Positions 34,485 to 45,887 of a stretch of 64,000 nt of DNA are shown here, piece by piece (position 1 is the stretch's first letter; each line of letters opens with the position of its first letter). Below the pieces are notes generated by a model. That model was not told where the DNA came from. It was given only the letters and a program-made list of their open reading frames with translations, and did not search any database. Source of the stretch: Sinotaia quadrata (taxonomy: Eukaryota > Mollusca > Gastropoda > Architaenioglossa > Viviparidae); NCBI GenBank assembly GCA_028829895.1, contig CM054181.1, positions 116,469,860 through 116,533,859 on the forward strand, read 5' to 3'. Both the position numbers and the translations under genes were made by a program.

Positions 34485-35085
34485 TATAAAGCAATAGTCC
34501 CAAGTAATATTTCTAACTACAGTCGAGCTCTCCCAGTTTGTATAGCATAAGTCCCAAGTAATATAGTTAACTACACTTGACCTTCAGTTTATATAGCATA
34601 AGTCCCAAGTAATATAGTTAAGTACACTTGACCCCCGAAGTTTACATAAGTCCCAAGTAATATAGTTAAGTACACTTGACCCCCGCAGTTTACATAAGTC
34701 CCAAGTAATATTTTTAACTACACTTGACCTTCAGTTTATATAGCATAAGTCCCAAGTAATATAGTTAAGTACACTTGACCCCCGCAGTTTACATAAATCC
34801 CAAGTAATATTTTTAACTACACTTGACCTTCAGTTTATATAGCATAAGTCCCAAGTAATATAGTTAAGTACACTTGACCCCTGCAGTTTACATAAATCCC
34901 AAGTAATATTTTTAACTACACTTGACCTTCAGTTTATATAGCATTAGTCCCAAGTAACATTTCTAGTTGCAGTTGACCCTCACAGTTCATTTAGTATTAG
35001 TCAAGTAATATTTTAAACTACACTTGACCCTCACCTTTTATATAGCATAATTTCCAAGTAATATTTCTAGCTACACTTGACTATG
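34485..35085. repeat. About 50-bp minisatellite with two alternating subtypes
   Basis: Units share 'agtcccaagtaatat' and 'acttgacc'. One subtype has 'agttaagtacacttgacccc' + 'cgcagtttacataa', the other 'tttttaactacacttgacct' + 'tcagtttatatagcataa'. They alternate through 34,660-34,940, giving a two-unit repeat of about 100 bp. Confidence 0.9.
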
Positions 35086-35204
35086 GCATTTAAAACACCT
35101 AATTATATTAATAATTTAAAGATCTCCTAATTATAGCATTAGTCAATTTACATATTGATTTCTCATACCTAGGGCTTAAGTAGTTTAATTGTGCAACAAG
35201 TTCT

Positions 35205-35672
35205 TAACCATGGACCTCATCAAATTAATTATAATTGTCTCAGTTAACACACGTCAAATTAATTATAATTATCACAGTGTACCATGGCACTCGTCAAATT
35301 AATTATAAATGTCTCAATTCACCATGGCGCTAGTCAAAACAATTATAATTTCTCAATTAACCATGATACTAGTTAAAATTAATTATAATTGTCTCAATAA
35401 ACCATGGCACTATTAAGATTAATTATAAGTGTCTCAATTAACCATGTCTCTCTTCAAATTAATTATAATTGTCTCATTTAACCATGGCACTCATCAAATT
35501 AATTATAATTATTCTCATTTAACCATGGCACTCATCAAATTATGTGTCTCAATTAACCATGGCACTCTTCAAATTAATTATAAGTGTCTCAATTAACCAT
35601 GGCACTCATCAAATTAATTATAAGTGCCTCAATTAACCATGGCACTCATCAAATTAATTATAATTGTCTCAA
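35205..35672. repeat. 40-bp minisatellite
   Basis: About eleven copies with 'caaattaattataattgtct' and 'caattaaccatggcactcat'. Confidence 0.92.
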
Positions 35673-35934
35673 AATTATACTTGTGTCAAAGAATTTGCAA
35701 CTATATCATAAGCATAGTAGTTGTCAAATTATTGACAGGAAGTATATATTTCAAATGATTTTAAACAGACCCTCAAATATAATTTCAAATTTATTTTAAT
35801 ATTTCATTCCTAGGTATTTGCCAGAATAAAATCTGTAATCGAGACATAATTATGGGTATTTCGAAGTACTTTTAACTATTGTGGCCTTTTTTTAAAAAAA
35901 GAATAATATGTATTCATCTCAATGCTGTTGCATT
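35673..35934. other. AT-rich spacer
   Basis: Nothing recognised between two minisatellites. Confidence 0.4.
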
Positions 35935-36335
35935 TCTAATCATTTCATAAAAAGTATTTATAAGTAATGCATTTGTCTTTATTTCTCATAAAATATTATT
36001 TATAAGTAATGCATTTTTGTCTTTATTCCTCATAAAAACGTATTTATAAGTAATGCATTTGTCTTTACTCCTCATAAAAACGTATTTATAAGTAATCCAT
36101 TTGTCTTTATTCCTCATAAAATGTATTTATAAGTAATCCATTTGTTTTATTCCTCATAAAATGTATTTATAAGTAATGCATTTGTCTCTATTCCTCATAA
36201 AAAGTATTTATATGTAATAAATTTTATTTATTCCTCATAAAACGTATTTATAAGTAATACATTTGTCTTTATTTCTCATAAAAAGTATTTATAAGTAATG
36301 CATTTGATTTCTCCTCATCAAAACGTATTCATGAT
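35935..36335. repeat. About 40-bp minisatellite
   Basis: About nine copies with 'cctcataaaaacgtatttat' and 'aagtaatgcatttgtcttta'. Unit length varies by a few bases. Confidence 0.9.
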
Positions 36336-36439
36336 GCAACAGTGAAATTTGCCGTATTGTTTATTATGCACTAACTAGATTTTCCTCAAATTACCTGAAC
36401 TTTGTCATATCTGTAATTAAACAGCATTTGGAACTGTTG

Positions 36440-36852
36440 CATAACTGTCAGTGAATAATACTTGTAACAGTTGTATAAGTATGACTTTTAAATCATACCT
36501 GTAACAGTTGTATAAGTATGACTTTTAGATCATACCTGTAACAATTGTATAAGTATGACTTTTAGATCATACCTGTAACAGTTGTATAAGTATGACTTTT
36601 AGATCATACCTGTAACAGTTGTATAAGTATGACTTTTAAATCATACCTGTAACAGTTGTATAAGTATGACTTTTAGATCATACCTGTAACAGTTGTATAA
36701 GTATGACTTTTAGATCATACCTGTAACAGTTGTATAAGTATGACTTTTAGATCATACCTGTAACAGTTGTATAAGTATGACTTTTAAATCATATCTGTAA
36801 CGGTTGTATAAGTATAACTTTTAGATCATACCTGTAACGGTTGGTTAATAGG
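36440..36852. repeat. 37-bp minisatellite
   Basis: About eleven nearly identical copies of 'taacagttgtataagtatga' + 'cttttagatcatacctg'. A minor 'aaatcat' variant appears at irregular spacing. Confidence 0.94.
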
Positions 36853-37004
36853 CTTTTAAAATCAAATCCGTAAATATATTAAAATTGTGGCTTATTTTAA
36901 ATTTTTTTTTTAAATTGTAAACTTTTTTCAGTTCCCCAATAATTGCAACAAATATAATGAAATTCTTATTTAGCAAGGCTTATCTTCAGGAATTCGGTTT
37001 GTGT

Positions 37005-37500
37005 GAACTGGCCTTAAATTATAAAACTGTATTTAATTAAACATATAACTGGGCTTGCTGGCCTTAAATGATGAAACAGTATTTAGTTATACATATAACT
37101 GGGCTTGCTGGCCTTAAATGATGAAACAGTATTTAGTTATACATATAACTGGGCTTGCTGGCCTTAAATGATGAAACAATATTTAGTTATACATATAGCT
37201 GGGCTTGCTGGCCTTAAATGATGAAACAATATTTAGTTATACATATAACTGGGCTTGCTGGCCTTAAATGATGAAACAATATTTAGTTATACATATAACT
37301 GGGCTCGTTGATATGAAACAATATAATTGTATTTAGTTATATTGAAATAATGCAGCTGAATTTAATTATACATATAATTGGCTAGCTGTTCCAAAATAGT
37401 AAAACTGTATTGACGTATACATAAAACTGGGCTTGGTGGTCTGAAATAATAAAACTGTATTTAGGTGTACATATAACTGGGCTTGCTGGCTGAAATACTA
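37005..37500. repeat. 50-bp minisatellite
   Basis: Six nearly identical central copies ('aactgggcttgctggcctta' + 'aatgatgaaaca' + 'tatttagttatacatat') with diverged copies on the right to 37,490. Confidence 0.92.
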
Positions 37501-37955
37501 GAATTAACAGTATTATTAAGGTCAGCTAGTCCAGCACTGTTTACTCTAGAAACAGTTGTTACGTCATTTATACCACACAGTTCGCTCTTTATAAAGATAA
37601 ACCTATAAACTTTCTTTGTGGTCCCGGTATACTTGAGATAATGAGAATTAAAAGTTCGAATATTAGTTAAACACTAAAAACACGGAACTGGCTTAGCTAG
37701 AGCTAAATAAAATAAAACTACTGACTGGTATTAAAATAATAATAAAACTTATTTGAGTTAAACACATATAAATTGCAATTAATAGACATGTCATAATAAA
37801 ACTGACTTTCGTTAAGATAAAGAAGTGGGTAAACTGATTTTAAGTAATACAAGTGACTTTTAGTTAAAATAATGACTGTGTTAAGTTATCCTAGGTAGAT
37901 ATAAAAAGAAAGTGCTAATTAATGAATTCAAAATATTCAAATTAATTTTAATTAA
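37501..37955. other. AT-rich DNA, nothing recognised
   Basis: Loose similarity to neighbouring arrays ('aataaaactg') but no clear period and no gene. Confidence 0.4.
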
Positions 37956-38345
37956 ATCACGGAAATGGACTTAGATTAATTAGATTTATAGCTTTGTTGA
38001 ACTCAGATAATGACAATTAAATTAGGAAGTGTTTCATTCTTAAATATTTAAAATAGCTTTAATTACATATATAGCTTCGTTGAACCCAGATAACGGACTT
38101 TAATTAAGTTAGGAAGTTATTACTCTTAAATATTAAAAATTACTTTAATTAAATCTATAGCTTTGTTGAACTCAGATAATTGACTTTAATTAAATTAAGA
38201 AGTGTTTCATTCTTAAATATTATAAATAACTTCAATTAGATCTATAGCTTTGTTGAACTCAGATAACTGACTTTAATTAAATACACATACAGTTTAATTA
38301 AAAACATAAATGTGTTGGCTTTAGATAAAGTTTCATTAAACACAT
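37956..38345. repeat. About 80-bp tandem repeat, diverged
   Basis: Four copies with 'atagctttgttgaactcaga' and 'ctttaattaaattaggaagt', then a smaller repeat of 'aacacataaatgtgttggct' at 38,300-38,360. Confidence 0.78.
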
Positions 38346-38738
38346 AAATGTGTTGGCTTTAGCCATGATAATTTTTAATTAATCAAAATAATTACTATGT
38401 TGGCCTTGGATAAATTTTAAATAAACACAACTTTATTAGACCGAACAAACTTTACAATTAATTTAACAAAATATTGCTATATAAATTATAGCATCCAAAC
38501 GAAAATATATATATTTATTTTTTTTTATATTAAATCTCTCAAAATGTGTAGCTCTGTTAAATAATAATTAGAATTATAAATATTTCGTTGTCCATTACAG
38601 GGACGGCACTCTCAGTAAATATGTAATTGAATCAGTTATCTGATCTTTGATAATTAATTAAGCCTACAATAGAGATTGGAGACATACAGACGTTTACAGA
38701 CATTATATAACGTGTACTTTTCTTTATACCAACCGCCG
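38346..38738. other. AT-rich DNA upstream of the hAT relic
   Basis: No gene. The 5' end of the hAT element should lie here, but I could not identify its terminal repeat. Confidence 0.35.
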
Positions 38739-38739
38739 G

Positions 38740-39702
38740 TCCGTGAACTAAACACGTGATGAATGACGCGGTGAAGATCATAACTGAAATTCGTAGTCGA
38801 CCTATGAACTCTAGGCTGTTCTCTGACACAGTGTGAAAGTATGGACTTACAACACCAAACATCTCCTTCTCCATGCAGACGTGACGTGGTTATCGAGAGG
38901 AAAGGTTTTTTCACGCCTTGTCGAACTGAGAAGTAAAGCAGTTTGTGCGAGAGCGAAAGTCTGCCCTAGTTGGATGAGGAATGAATGGCTAAACTTGGTT
39001 ATATGGCGGACATATTTAGCCTTCCCAACGAAATTAATATCTATCTTCAGGGATTTTGCACAAATATTTTTTACACTGAGAAATAAGATGGATGCGTTCA
39101 AAAAGAAGCTGGCTCTTGGAATAGCCGCGTACAAAAAGAAGATCTAGAAATGTTTCCACTTTTGCAAGAATTTTTTTTTAATTGCTGCTGACGTCAATCA
39201 GAAAGTAATATTCAGTATAATAAGTCAACATTTAAGAACGTTAGCTCAAAACTTTAATCATTATTTCCCTGACAATGAGGATCCTCGTAAAGGGAATCTC
39301 TGGATTAATAATCCCTTAGTGGAAGATGTCAACGCATGCGCACTTAATCCTCGTCGAAAAGAAAACCTGATCGAGTTGTCTTTTCATGTCACTCTAGTGT
39401 CCAAACATAAAATTGCAATCATTGTCTCAATTTTAGATATAATTGGGGGGGGGGGGATATCCATCTCTCATTTACAGAGCTATTAAAATGATGGTCGTAT
39501 TTTTTGACTGTCTATTTGTGAGAAGACATTTTCAGCCCTGTTAGTCGTAAAAAAACAGAGAAACCAAATTGATGTCAATGCAGCACTTCGTCTCTCAGAA
39601 ACAACGCTGACATCTACAGTTATCAAATATTCTAGCAAAGAAGCAGCAGCAGATTTCGCACTACCTTTATTTGAATTAAATATTACTTTCTCTAAAGTTT
39701 AA
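38740..39702 (+). pseudogene. hAT-superfamily transposase (ZBED5/SCAND3-like), degenerate
   Basis: Remains of the C-terminal half of a hAT-type transposase. Order of recognisable blocks: 'MNDAVKIITEIRSRPMNSRL' (from 38,759, TGA at 38,834), a frameshift into 'KHLLLHADVTWLSRGK' and 'AFKKKLAL' (stop at 39,145), another shift near 39,119 into 'RVQKEDLEMFPLLQEF', then 'NFNHYFPDNEDPRKGNLWIN' and 'ENLIELSFH'. After a poly-G insertion comes 'FSALLVVKKQRNQIDVNAAL' ending at TAA 39,700-39,702. The LHADVTWLSRGKV and FSAL-x-x-K blocks are hallmarks of ZBED5/SCAND3/FAM200-type hAT proteins, where the last block lies in the dimerisation region. The BED zinc finger and N-terminal half are absent. It cannot make an intact enzyme. 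Confidence 0.88.
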
Positions 39703-39858
39703 GACGTTCTCTTATTAGCCATAGATTTAGAGAAAAAATATCTCTAATACACAAAATACTATATAAATAATTGTTTTTATTTCTGCCTTATCGGCCCGCG
39801 AAATATTTCTCCTATTTTCACTTCTCCGCAGGTGTAAAAAAGATTGAAAACCAATGCT
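39703..39858 (+). mobile_element. 3' end of the hAT element with terminal-repeat-like end
   Basis: After the transposase stop the sequence runs through 'cggcccgcgaaatattt' to 'agattgaaaaccaatg' (about 39,842-39,857). The reverse complement 'cattggttttcaatct' resembles hAT terminal inverted repeats. A 50-bp array starts immediately after. Confidence 0.5.
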
Positions 39859-40445
39859 TTATGTTGTGTGGAGGCGTTAAACATACGTTATAAAATATGT
39901 ACTATTCTTTATACTGTGTGGAGGCGTTAAAAATACGTTATATAATATGTACTATTCTTTATGCTGTGTGGAGGCGTTAAACATACGTTATATAATATGT
40001 ACTATTCTTTATGCTGTGTGGAGGCGTTAAAAATACGTTATAAAATATGTACTATTCTTTATACTGTGTGGAGGCGTTAAACATACGTTATATAATATGT
40101 ACTATTCTTTATGCTGTGTGGAGGCGTTAAACATACCTAATATATGTACTATTCTTTATGCTGTGTGGAGGCGTTAAACATACGTGATATAATATGTACT
40201 ATTCTTTATGCTGTGTGGAGGCGTTAAACATACCTAATATATGTACTATTCTTTATGCTGTGTGGAGGCGTTAAACACACCTAATATATGTACTATTCTT
40301 TATGCTGTGTGGAGGCGTTAAGAATGCGTTATATAATATGTACTATTCTTTATACTGTGTGGAGGCGTTAAACATACGTTATATAATATGTACTATTCTT
40401 TATGCTGTGTGGAGGCATTAAACATACATTAAATGGCATGCACTA
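39858..40445. repeat. 50-bp minisatellite beginning at the hAT end
   Basis: About twelve copies with 'tgtgtggaggcgttaaacat' and 'atatgtactattctttatgc'. Two length classes (50 bp with 'acgttatataat', about 44 bp with 'acctaat') are interspersed, which indicates block duplication. Confidence 0.93.
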
Positions 40446-41022
40446 TTATTTATTTAATCTAATACTGTCTGGAAACGCTCACCATACATACATTATATGG
40501 CATGTACTATTATTTTTATTTTAAAATTCCTCGCCAATCGGAGTATCATGTTGGGCTTAAACGCACCGCTCAAAATTCCTCCGCTTTATTCGTCTAACCC
40601 AGGAATTTATAGGGGCCGTACGACCGAACATCGTTACAAACATTTTCACGCCTGGAACAATTTTCATATCCAATTTCAACCTTTTTCGGTAGCCACGTGT
40701 GTTTCTGCTTCAATGTTATCACCTGGAGAGGACATCCGGGCTACATACACTATTTTGTCACGCGCTTAGCGCGCAAAGCTCTTGCGCTTGGTGTCGTCTG
40801 CTGCAAGGTTACGAGGTCGTGGCCATGTTGAATTCCCGAAACATCTCATTGATTTCCAAGTAGCCCGCTGTCGCCGTCAGAAGACGGGAGGACATGAAGC
40901 GAGCGAGCAAGCGAGAGAGTACAAAGTATAAAGAAAAAATGAAGTCGTTGTATCCCTGACAACGTTTCCTTGAGCTGAACATGTGTGCATTCGTTTTAAG
41001 CAAGTGTTTGTTGTGAAATGAT

Positions 41023-41025
<3 letters not shown>
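40446..41025. other. CpG-richer unique DNA, no gene recognised
   Basis: 40,540-40,900 is clearly richer in CpG than the flanks. It has a hairpin 'gcgcttagcgc' (40,764) and 'gtcgtctgctgcaagg'. Open frames of 64-90 codons on both strands have no recognisable domain. It could be a small promoter or a mobile element fragment. Confidence 0.35.
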
Positions 41026-41088
<63 letters not shown>

Positions 41089-41103
41089 TGAGTGAGAGAG
41101 AGA
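41026..41103. repeat. (TG)n microsatellite
   Basis: About 28 TG units, then a GA-rich tail. Confidence 0.95.
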
Positions 41104-41209
41104 TAGCCTACTGCACTAAAAAAAAATTTGAAAATTTAGTTTACTGATTGGCATTAACTATTTATATTATTTCAGCTTGGGATCGAAGGCCTATCATTTT
41201 ATAACCACG

Positions 41210-41620
41210 TGTGTAATAGGACTTTCTTTAACTTTACTATGTCATGTGACACTTTTTACAACATCTACTGACGATCGCTATTTTGTATTGTGACGTCATT
41301 CTATATGAACTGTCAAGTAGTAATTTTGCAACTTTAACTCATTCTATAAACATTATAAAGTTGTATTTTTGTGATGTGACGTCATTCGACATACACTGTC
41401 AAATGTAAATTTGCAAGTTACGGCATTAGACGTGATTTGCCAGTGTAAATGTGACATCAATCTATAAGCACTGACAAATGTAGTTCTATAACCTGACATC
41501 TATGGACACATAAATTTAAACGTGACGTCATTTGACATATGCTGTCAAGCACCTTTTGCCACATGACGTCTTTTCATATGTATTGTCAAGAGTCATTTTG
41601 TAATCTAATACAACGTATCA
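41210..41620. repeat. Degenerate 'acgtcatt..gtcaa' repeat
   Basis: Loose units of about 50-70 bp with 'tgacgtcattcgacatacac' and 'tgtcaaatgtaa'. Several contain TGACGTCA-like sites (e.g. 41,291 and 41,379). Confidence 0.55.
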
Positions 41621-41629
41621 TGTCGAAAC

Positions 41630-42000
41630 TAGAAAATACCCCTCAAGCCTAATAGATGTATATACATATCGAAGGAAATTGCCATTTTGTAATGTAATAA
41701 TACATAATAACTTAATATGTCAAAACTGGAAAATACTACTCTTTCCTAATAGATGTATATAGAACGATGTTCAGTGTCATTAATTTTTGTAATGTAATAA
41801 TACATAATAACTTAATATGTCAAAACTGGAAAATACTACTCTTTCCTAATAGATGTATATAGAACGATATTCGGTGTCATTTTGTAATGTAATAATACAT
41901 AATAACTTAATATGTCAAAACTGGAAAATACTACTCTTTCCTAATAGATGTATATAGAACGATATTCAGTGTCATTTTGTAATGTAACATCGTTCGATAT
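41630..42000. repeat. 95-bp tandem repeat
   Basis: About four copies with 'tgtcaaaactggaaaatact', 'ctaatagatgtatatagaac' and 'taatgtaataatacataata'. The last three are nearly identical. Confidence 0.88.
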
Positions 42001-42169
42001 GTAAAGATATATTAGGCTAAAGTAATATTTACGAGTTTCGACATATGTTTGAAAAGCACTTTTATTTGAGATCATTGACATTTTCTGTCAAAAAGTGCGC
42101 GCGCGTGTGTGTGTGTGTGCATCTTTCTCTCTCTAATGGATTGTTGTAAATAGGCTGTATTTTCGACTT

Positions 42170-42445
42170 TTATTAAGTACTCAATCTGGCAGGAACCGTT
42201 TGGGACATGTATTCATCAAGTACTCAATCTGGCAGGGATAAGTTGGAACATATTCCTCAGGTACTCAATCTGGCAGGATCAGGTTGGGACATGTATTCAT
42301 CAAGTATTCAATCTGTCTCAAGAACATATCTCAAGAAGAACAGTCTTATATCTCAAGAAGAACAGCTTTATATCTCAAGAAGACCAGTTTTATATCTCAG
42401 GAAGAACAGCTTTGTAACTTGGAGAAAAGCGTCTTTATAACTCTC
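42170..42445. repeat. Two short tandem repeats
   Basis: Three copies of about 45 bp around 'tactcaatctggcagga' (42,178-42,300), followed by about five copies of about 29 bp around 'tatctcaagaagaacagctt' (42,325-42,440). Confidence 0.78.
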
Positions 42446-42932
42446 GTATCAATAATAGCGGCTTTGTAATTTAAAGAACATTCTTATGACTTCAAGAACA
42501 AAAGCTTTCTCAAGAACATCTTTATTTTATCAACAATAGCTTTCTAGCGTCAAGAACTAAATTTGATCACTTCGTGACTAACACCTTTATCAATTCAAAT
42601 ATATCTCCTTCACTTCAGTTATACAGAACCACAGCTCTTCACTTCAAATATAATAATGTTATCAGACAGAGCAGAGTTGTCTGTCCCTAGTTTTAAAATT
42701 AAATATTATGTTACATGTTTAATGTCAGCGAGATATGACCTTCGGGTATTGACTGTTTTGTAAGTACATAAGTTAAAATAACAACTCATGTGTTAGAACT
42801 TGCTGATGTAATCTAATCTGGTTCTAGGTGGATGAGTAGTTTTTATTATCCAATGGTTAAGATTTACAAAGAACGAGACCAGCCAATGGGCTGAGATCAC
42901 TTGCTGAAATATTTCTATTGGTGTGGCTGAAG
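42446..42932. other. Unique DNA, nothing recognised
   Basis: No supported feature. Confidence 0.4.
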
Positions 42933-44290
42933 TCTGATCATGAAAGGTGGCCATTAGCTTAATGGTGAGTTAAGTGTTTGATTTAAAGAGAATGGGCTTA
43001 GGAATATGTCATGCATTTTGTTACTGATATATTATACTTGCCGTTTTATGTAGAGATGTATTATGTGAGTAGACTATTATTTCTACAACTGTGAATTATG
43101 ATGCTTGTATGTAGTATGATAAACACATGACATTATTTCTAGTGAACACATTCATAAATTATTATGTTGTATTTATTATGCTGTATGAGTGTAATGGGCT
43201 AATAAATACTTTTGCAAGAATCTGTAAGTTGAGACTTGAATATAAGAAAGAATAGAGTTAGAGATGATAAACTGAAAAACTTAGCATTGTTCCATGATTA
43301 TATTTTACAAAAAAAACAAAAAAAGGTTTCCTAGAATTTCTGGAATTTTTAGAATTTCAGGATTTTCTTCCTGGCTCCCGGCTTATTGATTTCTAAACCA
43401 TTATGTTCATGGGAGATTCAGGAAGTCTCTACCCCAGTATGTAAGTTTAAGGATACACTAAACCAGTTAATGTATGATGACAAGCAGTTAATGTATGATG
43501 ACAAGATATGCTTGACTACATCTTGGTATTTCTGGTACAAGGAAATTGCTACATTGTTGTTCTGCTTGAGGGAATTAATACAGCAAAGGAGTGCCCAGAT
43601 TAGTCTTTAGAGAATGGCTCCTGAAATGTTCTACAGTGTGCCAGAAGAACACATGAAGAATTGACAATGCTATTGTGAACAATAAATTTTGTTTCTTTGC
43701 TATGAAAGCGCAGGAAAGACTATTGCAGCATCACTATTAAAAAGGTTATATACAAACTATTATCAATTATCTCTCTATAAATCCATTTCTGTTCTTTGAT
43801 AAGAATTATTCACTGATTTATATTGACACTAATCTGATTGCTGAAGTACATGTTAGGATATAACACTGTATAAGCGTTTAAATTATTCGAATGTGGTTTC
43901 ATGGGAAATATTGATGTCAAATAATCTTTTCATTGTATTTGCTATATGTATATTTGATTGTCGTTGATTTAATAAATTTATTGACCTTCTTATACATATT
44001 CATATGCTGGAGAGATAGTGGATGGATGGGGATTGCTAAATATAGATTAAAGACAGATTTATCTTCTCCTTTAGTAAGAAGTTTTCCACATACGGAAATA
44101 TTGTGTGACAGCAAATGTTTGTCTTTAATGTTGTGGTAAAGATAACACGTTTACAGCACCCACATATCCACCAAGTGAGAGAGACGAGTGGTGTCTGCTG
44201 GAGAATTATTAATAACATAAATTAAAATTCTCATCACTTGTAAGTAGTTATGGATGATTAATAATAACAACAAATAACTAGAATGGCGTT
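42933..44290 (+). mobile_element. Dispersed repeat family A, long copy 2
   Basis: Matches 18,937-20,265 from 'atcatgaaagg' to 'ggcgttgtcac'. It contains a small internal duplication ('gttaatgtatgatgacaag', about 43,468-43,506). Interrupted frames in the middle (43,386-43,610) have no recognisable domain. The last 270 bp are also the solitary copy at 11,555-11,830. Confidence 0.7.
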
Positions 44291-44419
44291 GTCACAGATA
44301 AATATAACATTTTTTACCTGTCCCACAGTTAGTTTACCTGTTCAGACAGTCGGACAGTTGTATTTTGTTGCTGCATTTCATACCCTCAGTGAAAATAAGA
44401 ATTATAGTCTACATTTTCT

Positions 44420-44423
<4 letters not shown>

Positions 44424-44473
<50 letters not shown>
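44424..44473. repeat. (CA)n microsatellite
   Basis: About 25 CA units. Confidence 0.95.
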
Positions 44474-44474
<1 letters not shown>

Positions 44475-44800
44475 TGATTTCTAAACGTGAAAACCAGATA
44501 GTATTTCACATTAGCAGTACGTTAAATTTGATTATCTCACATATATATAAAGTAAAGAAATTTGGGGAAAAATTAAATTAAATTTATACTTTACATTTAT
44601 CATGTAGGGAAATGTGAATTATGTCTCACCTTTTAAAAAAATAAAATTAGAATTATGTCTCATTTTAAAAAATGGCATTGAAATAAACTTTATAAAATTA
44701 CTTTTCTTTAAAAAATTAAGCAATCATAATCTTTATAATTTAAGTCTGGCTGTCTCCTCCCATTTACAGTTCGGTACAAAAAACTTTTATCACAGTTCAC
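44474..44800. other. AT-rich spacer
   Basis: Nothing recognised. Confidence 0.4.
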
Positions 44801-45217
44801 AGTGACTTTGTACAAATAGCAGAAAACTTTTAACATATTTCATTGTGACTTGGTACAAATAACAGGCAATTTTAAATGTATTTCATTGTGACTTGGAACA
44901 ATTAATAGGTAACTTTTAATGTATTTCATTGTGACTTGGTACAAATAGCAGAAAACTTTTAACATATTCCATTGTGACTTGGTACAAATAGCAGAAAACT
45001 TTTAACATATTTCATTGTGACTTGGTAAAAAAATTAACTTTTATCACATTTCATTGTGACTTGGTACATAAAACCTTCACTACATTTCATTGTGACTTGG
45101 TACATAAAACCTTCACTACATTTCATTGTTACTTGGCACATAAAACCTTCACTACATTTCATTGTGACTTGGTACATAAAACCTTCACTACATTTCATTG
45201 TTACTTGGCATAAAGGC
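44801..45217. repeat. Minisatellite, about 60 bp changing to 36 bp
   Basis: The left part has diverged units with 'atttcattgtgacttggtac' and 'aaatagcagaaaacttttaa'. From about 45,040 five copies of a 36-bp unit ('ttgtgacttggtacataaaa' + 'ccttcactacatttca') follow. The change of period within one array suggests re-expansion of a deletion derivative. Confidence 0.9.
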
Positions 45218-45359
45218 AATTATAGTATAAGAAACACTTGCCACTTTTCTGTGCTGGCAAATCTGCGCGAGAAAGAATGTACCCCAACTTTTAGACCAGA
45301 AAATATTGATGCTGTCAAATTTGTTGTTTCCACCAGTTTGAGTGACTGACACGTTTTCT

Positions 45360-45887
45360 GGAGAAAGTAGAGCTCAGAGCATGTAACACGCAATCGGTCC
45401 GACTTCCGCCCAACGACACTCTGGAGCCGGTGAGGCGACTGAACACTCTCTCAACGCCATCAACGCCCTTTCGAAAGACAGTGCGCGCGTCCCACTGGAC
45501 TACACACGCACGCTCTACGGGCGTGTACACACACACACACATACACACACACCGGATTCTACCCTGCAGATCGTTCAAAGCTGAGGTAGCAAAGAGTTTG
45601 AACGCGCTGCAGCTGTGTTTGAACGCGCTAGCCATGTGTTCGCAGCGAAGCACGCAGTCACCGGGACTCGCACGATGCGTTCTGCTGTGGCCAGAATCTG
45701 TGAAAGAGCTTTGCACGCCTAAATGACGTCGAGGTCTCTCACGCTGAGTAACACCGCGCAGCTGTCTTCAGTTCCGTCCCTTTCATTCTCAGCTCTCATT
45801 CTCTCCCCATGCCGCGTTCGCTCACTCGCTCGTCTGCCTGGCTGCCTGGCCTGCTTGCCATACCTCTTTATGCAGAAACATTTCAAA
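45360..45887 (+). promoter_or_regulatory. CpG-rich promoter / 5' UTR of the GPR180/TMEM145-like gene
   Basis: GC and CpG content rise sharply from about 45,360 and stay high into the coding region, as for a CpG-type promoter and first exon. A uORF at 45,634-45,726 (30 codons, G at -3) ends just at the upstream in-frame ATG (45,723). A second out-of-frame ORF starts at 45,809. No clear TATA box is seen. Confidence 0.6.

Noticed and set aside
38632..38914. Minus-strand frames of 80-86 codons near the hAT relic
   Set aside because: They are antisense to the recognisable transposase remnant.
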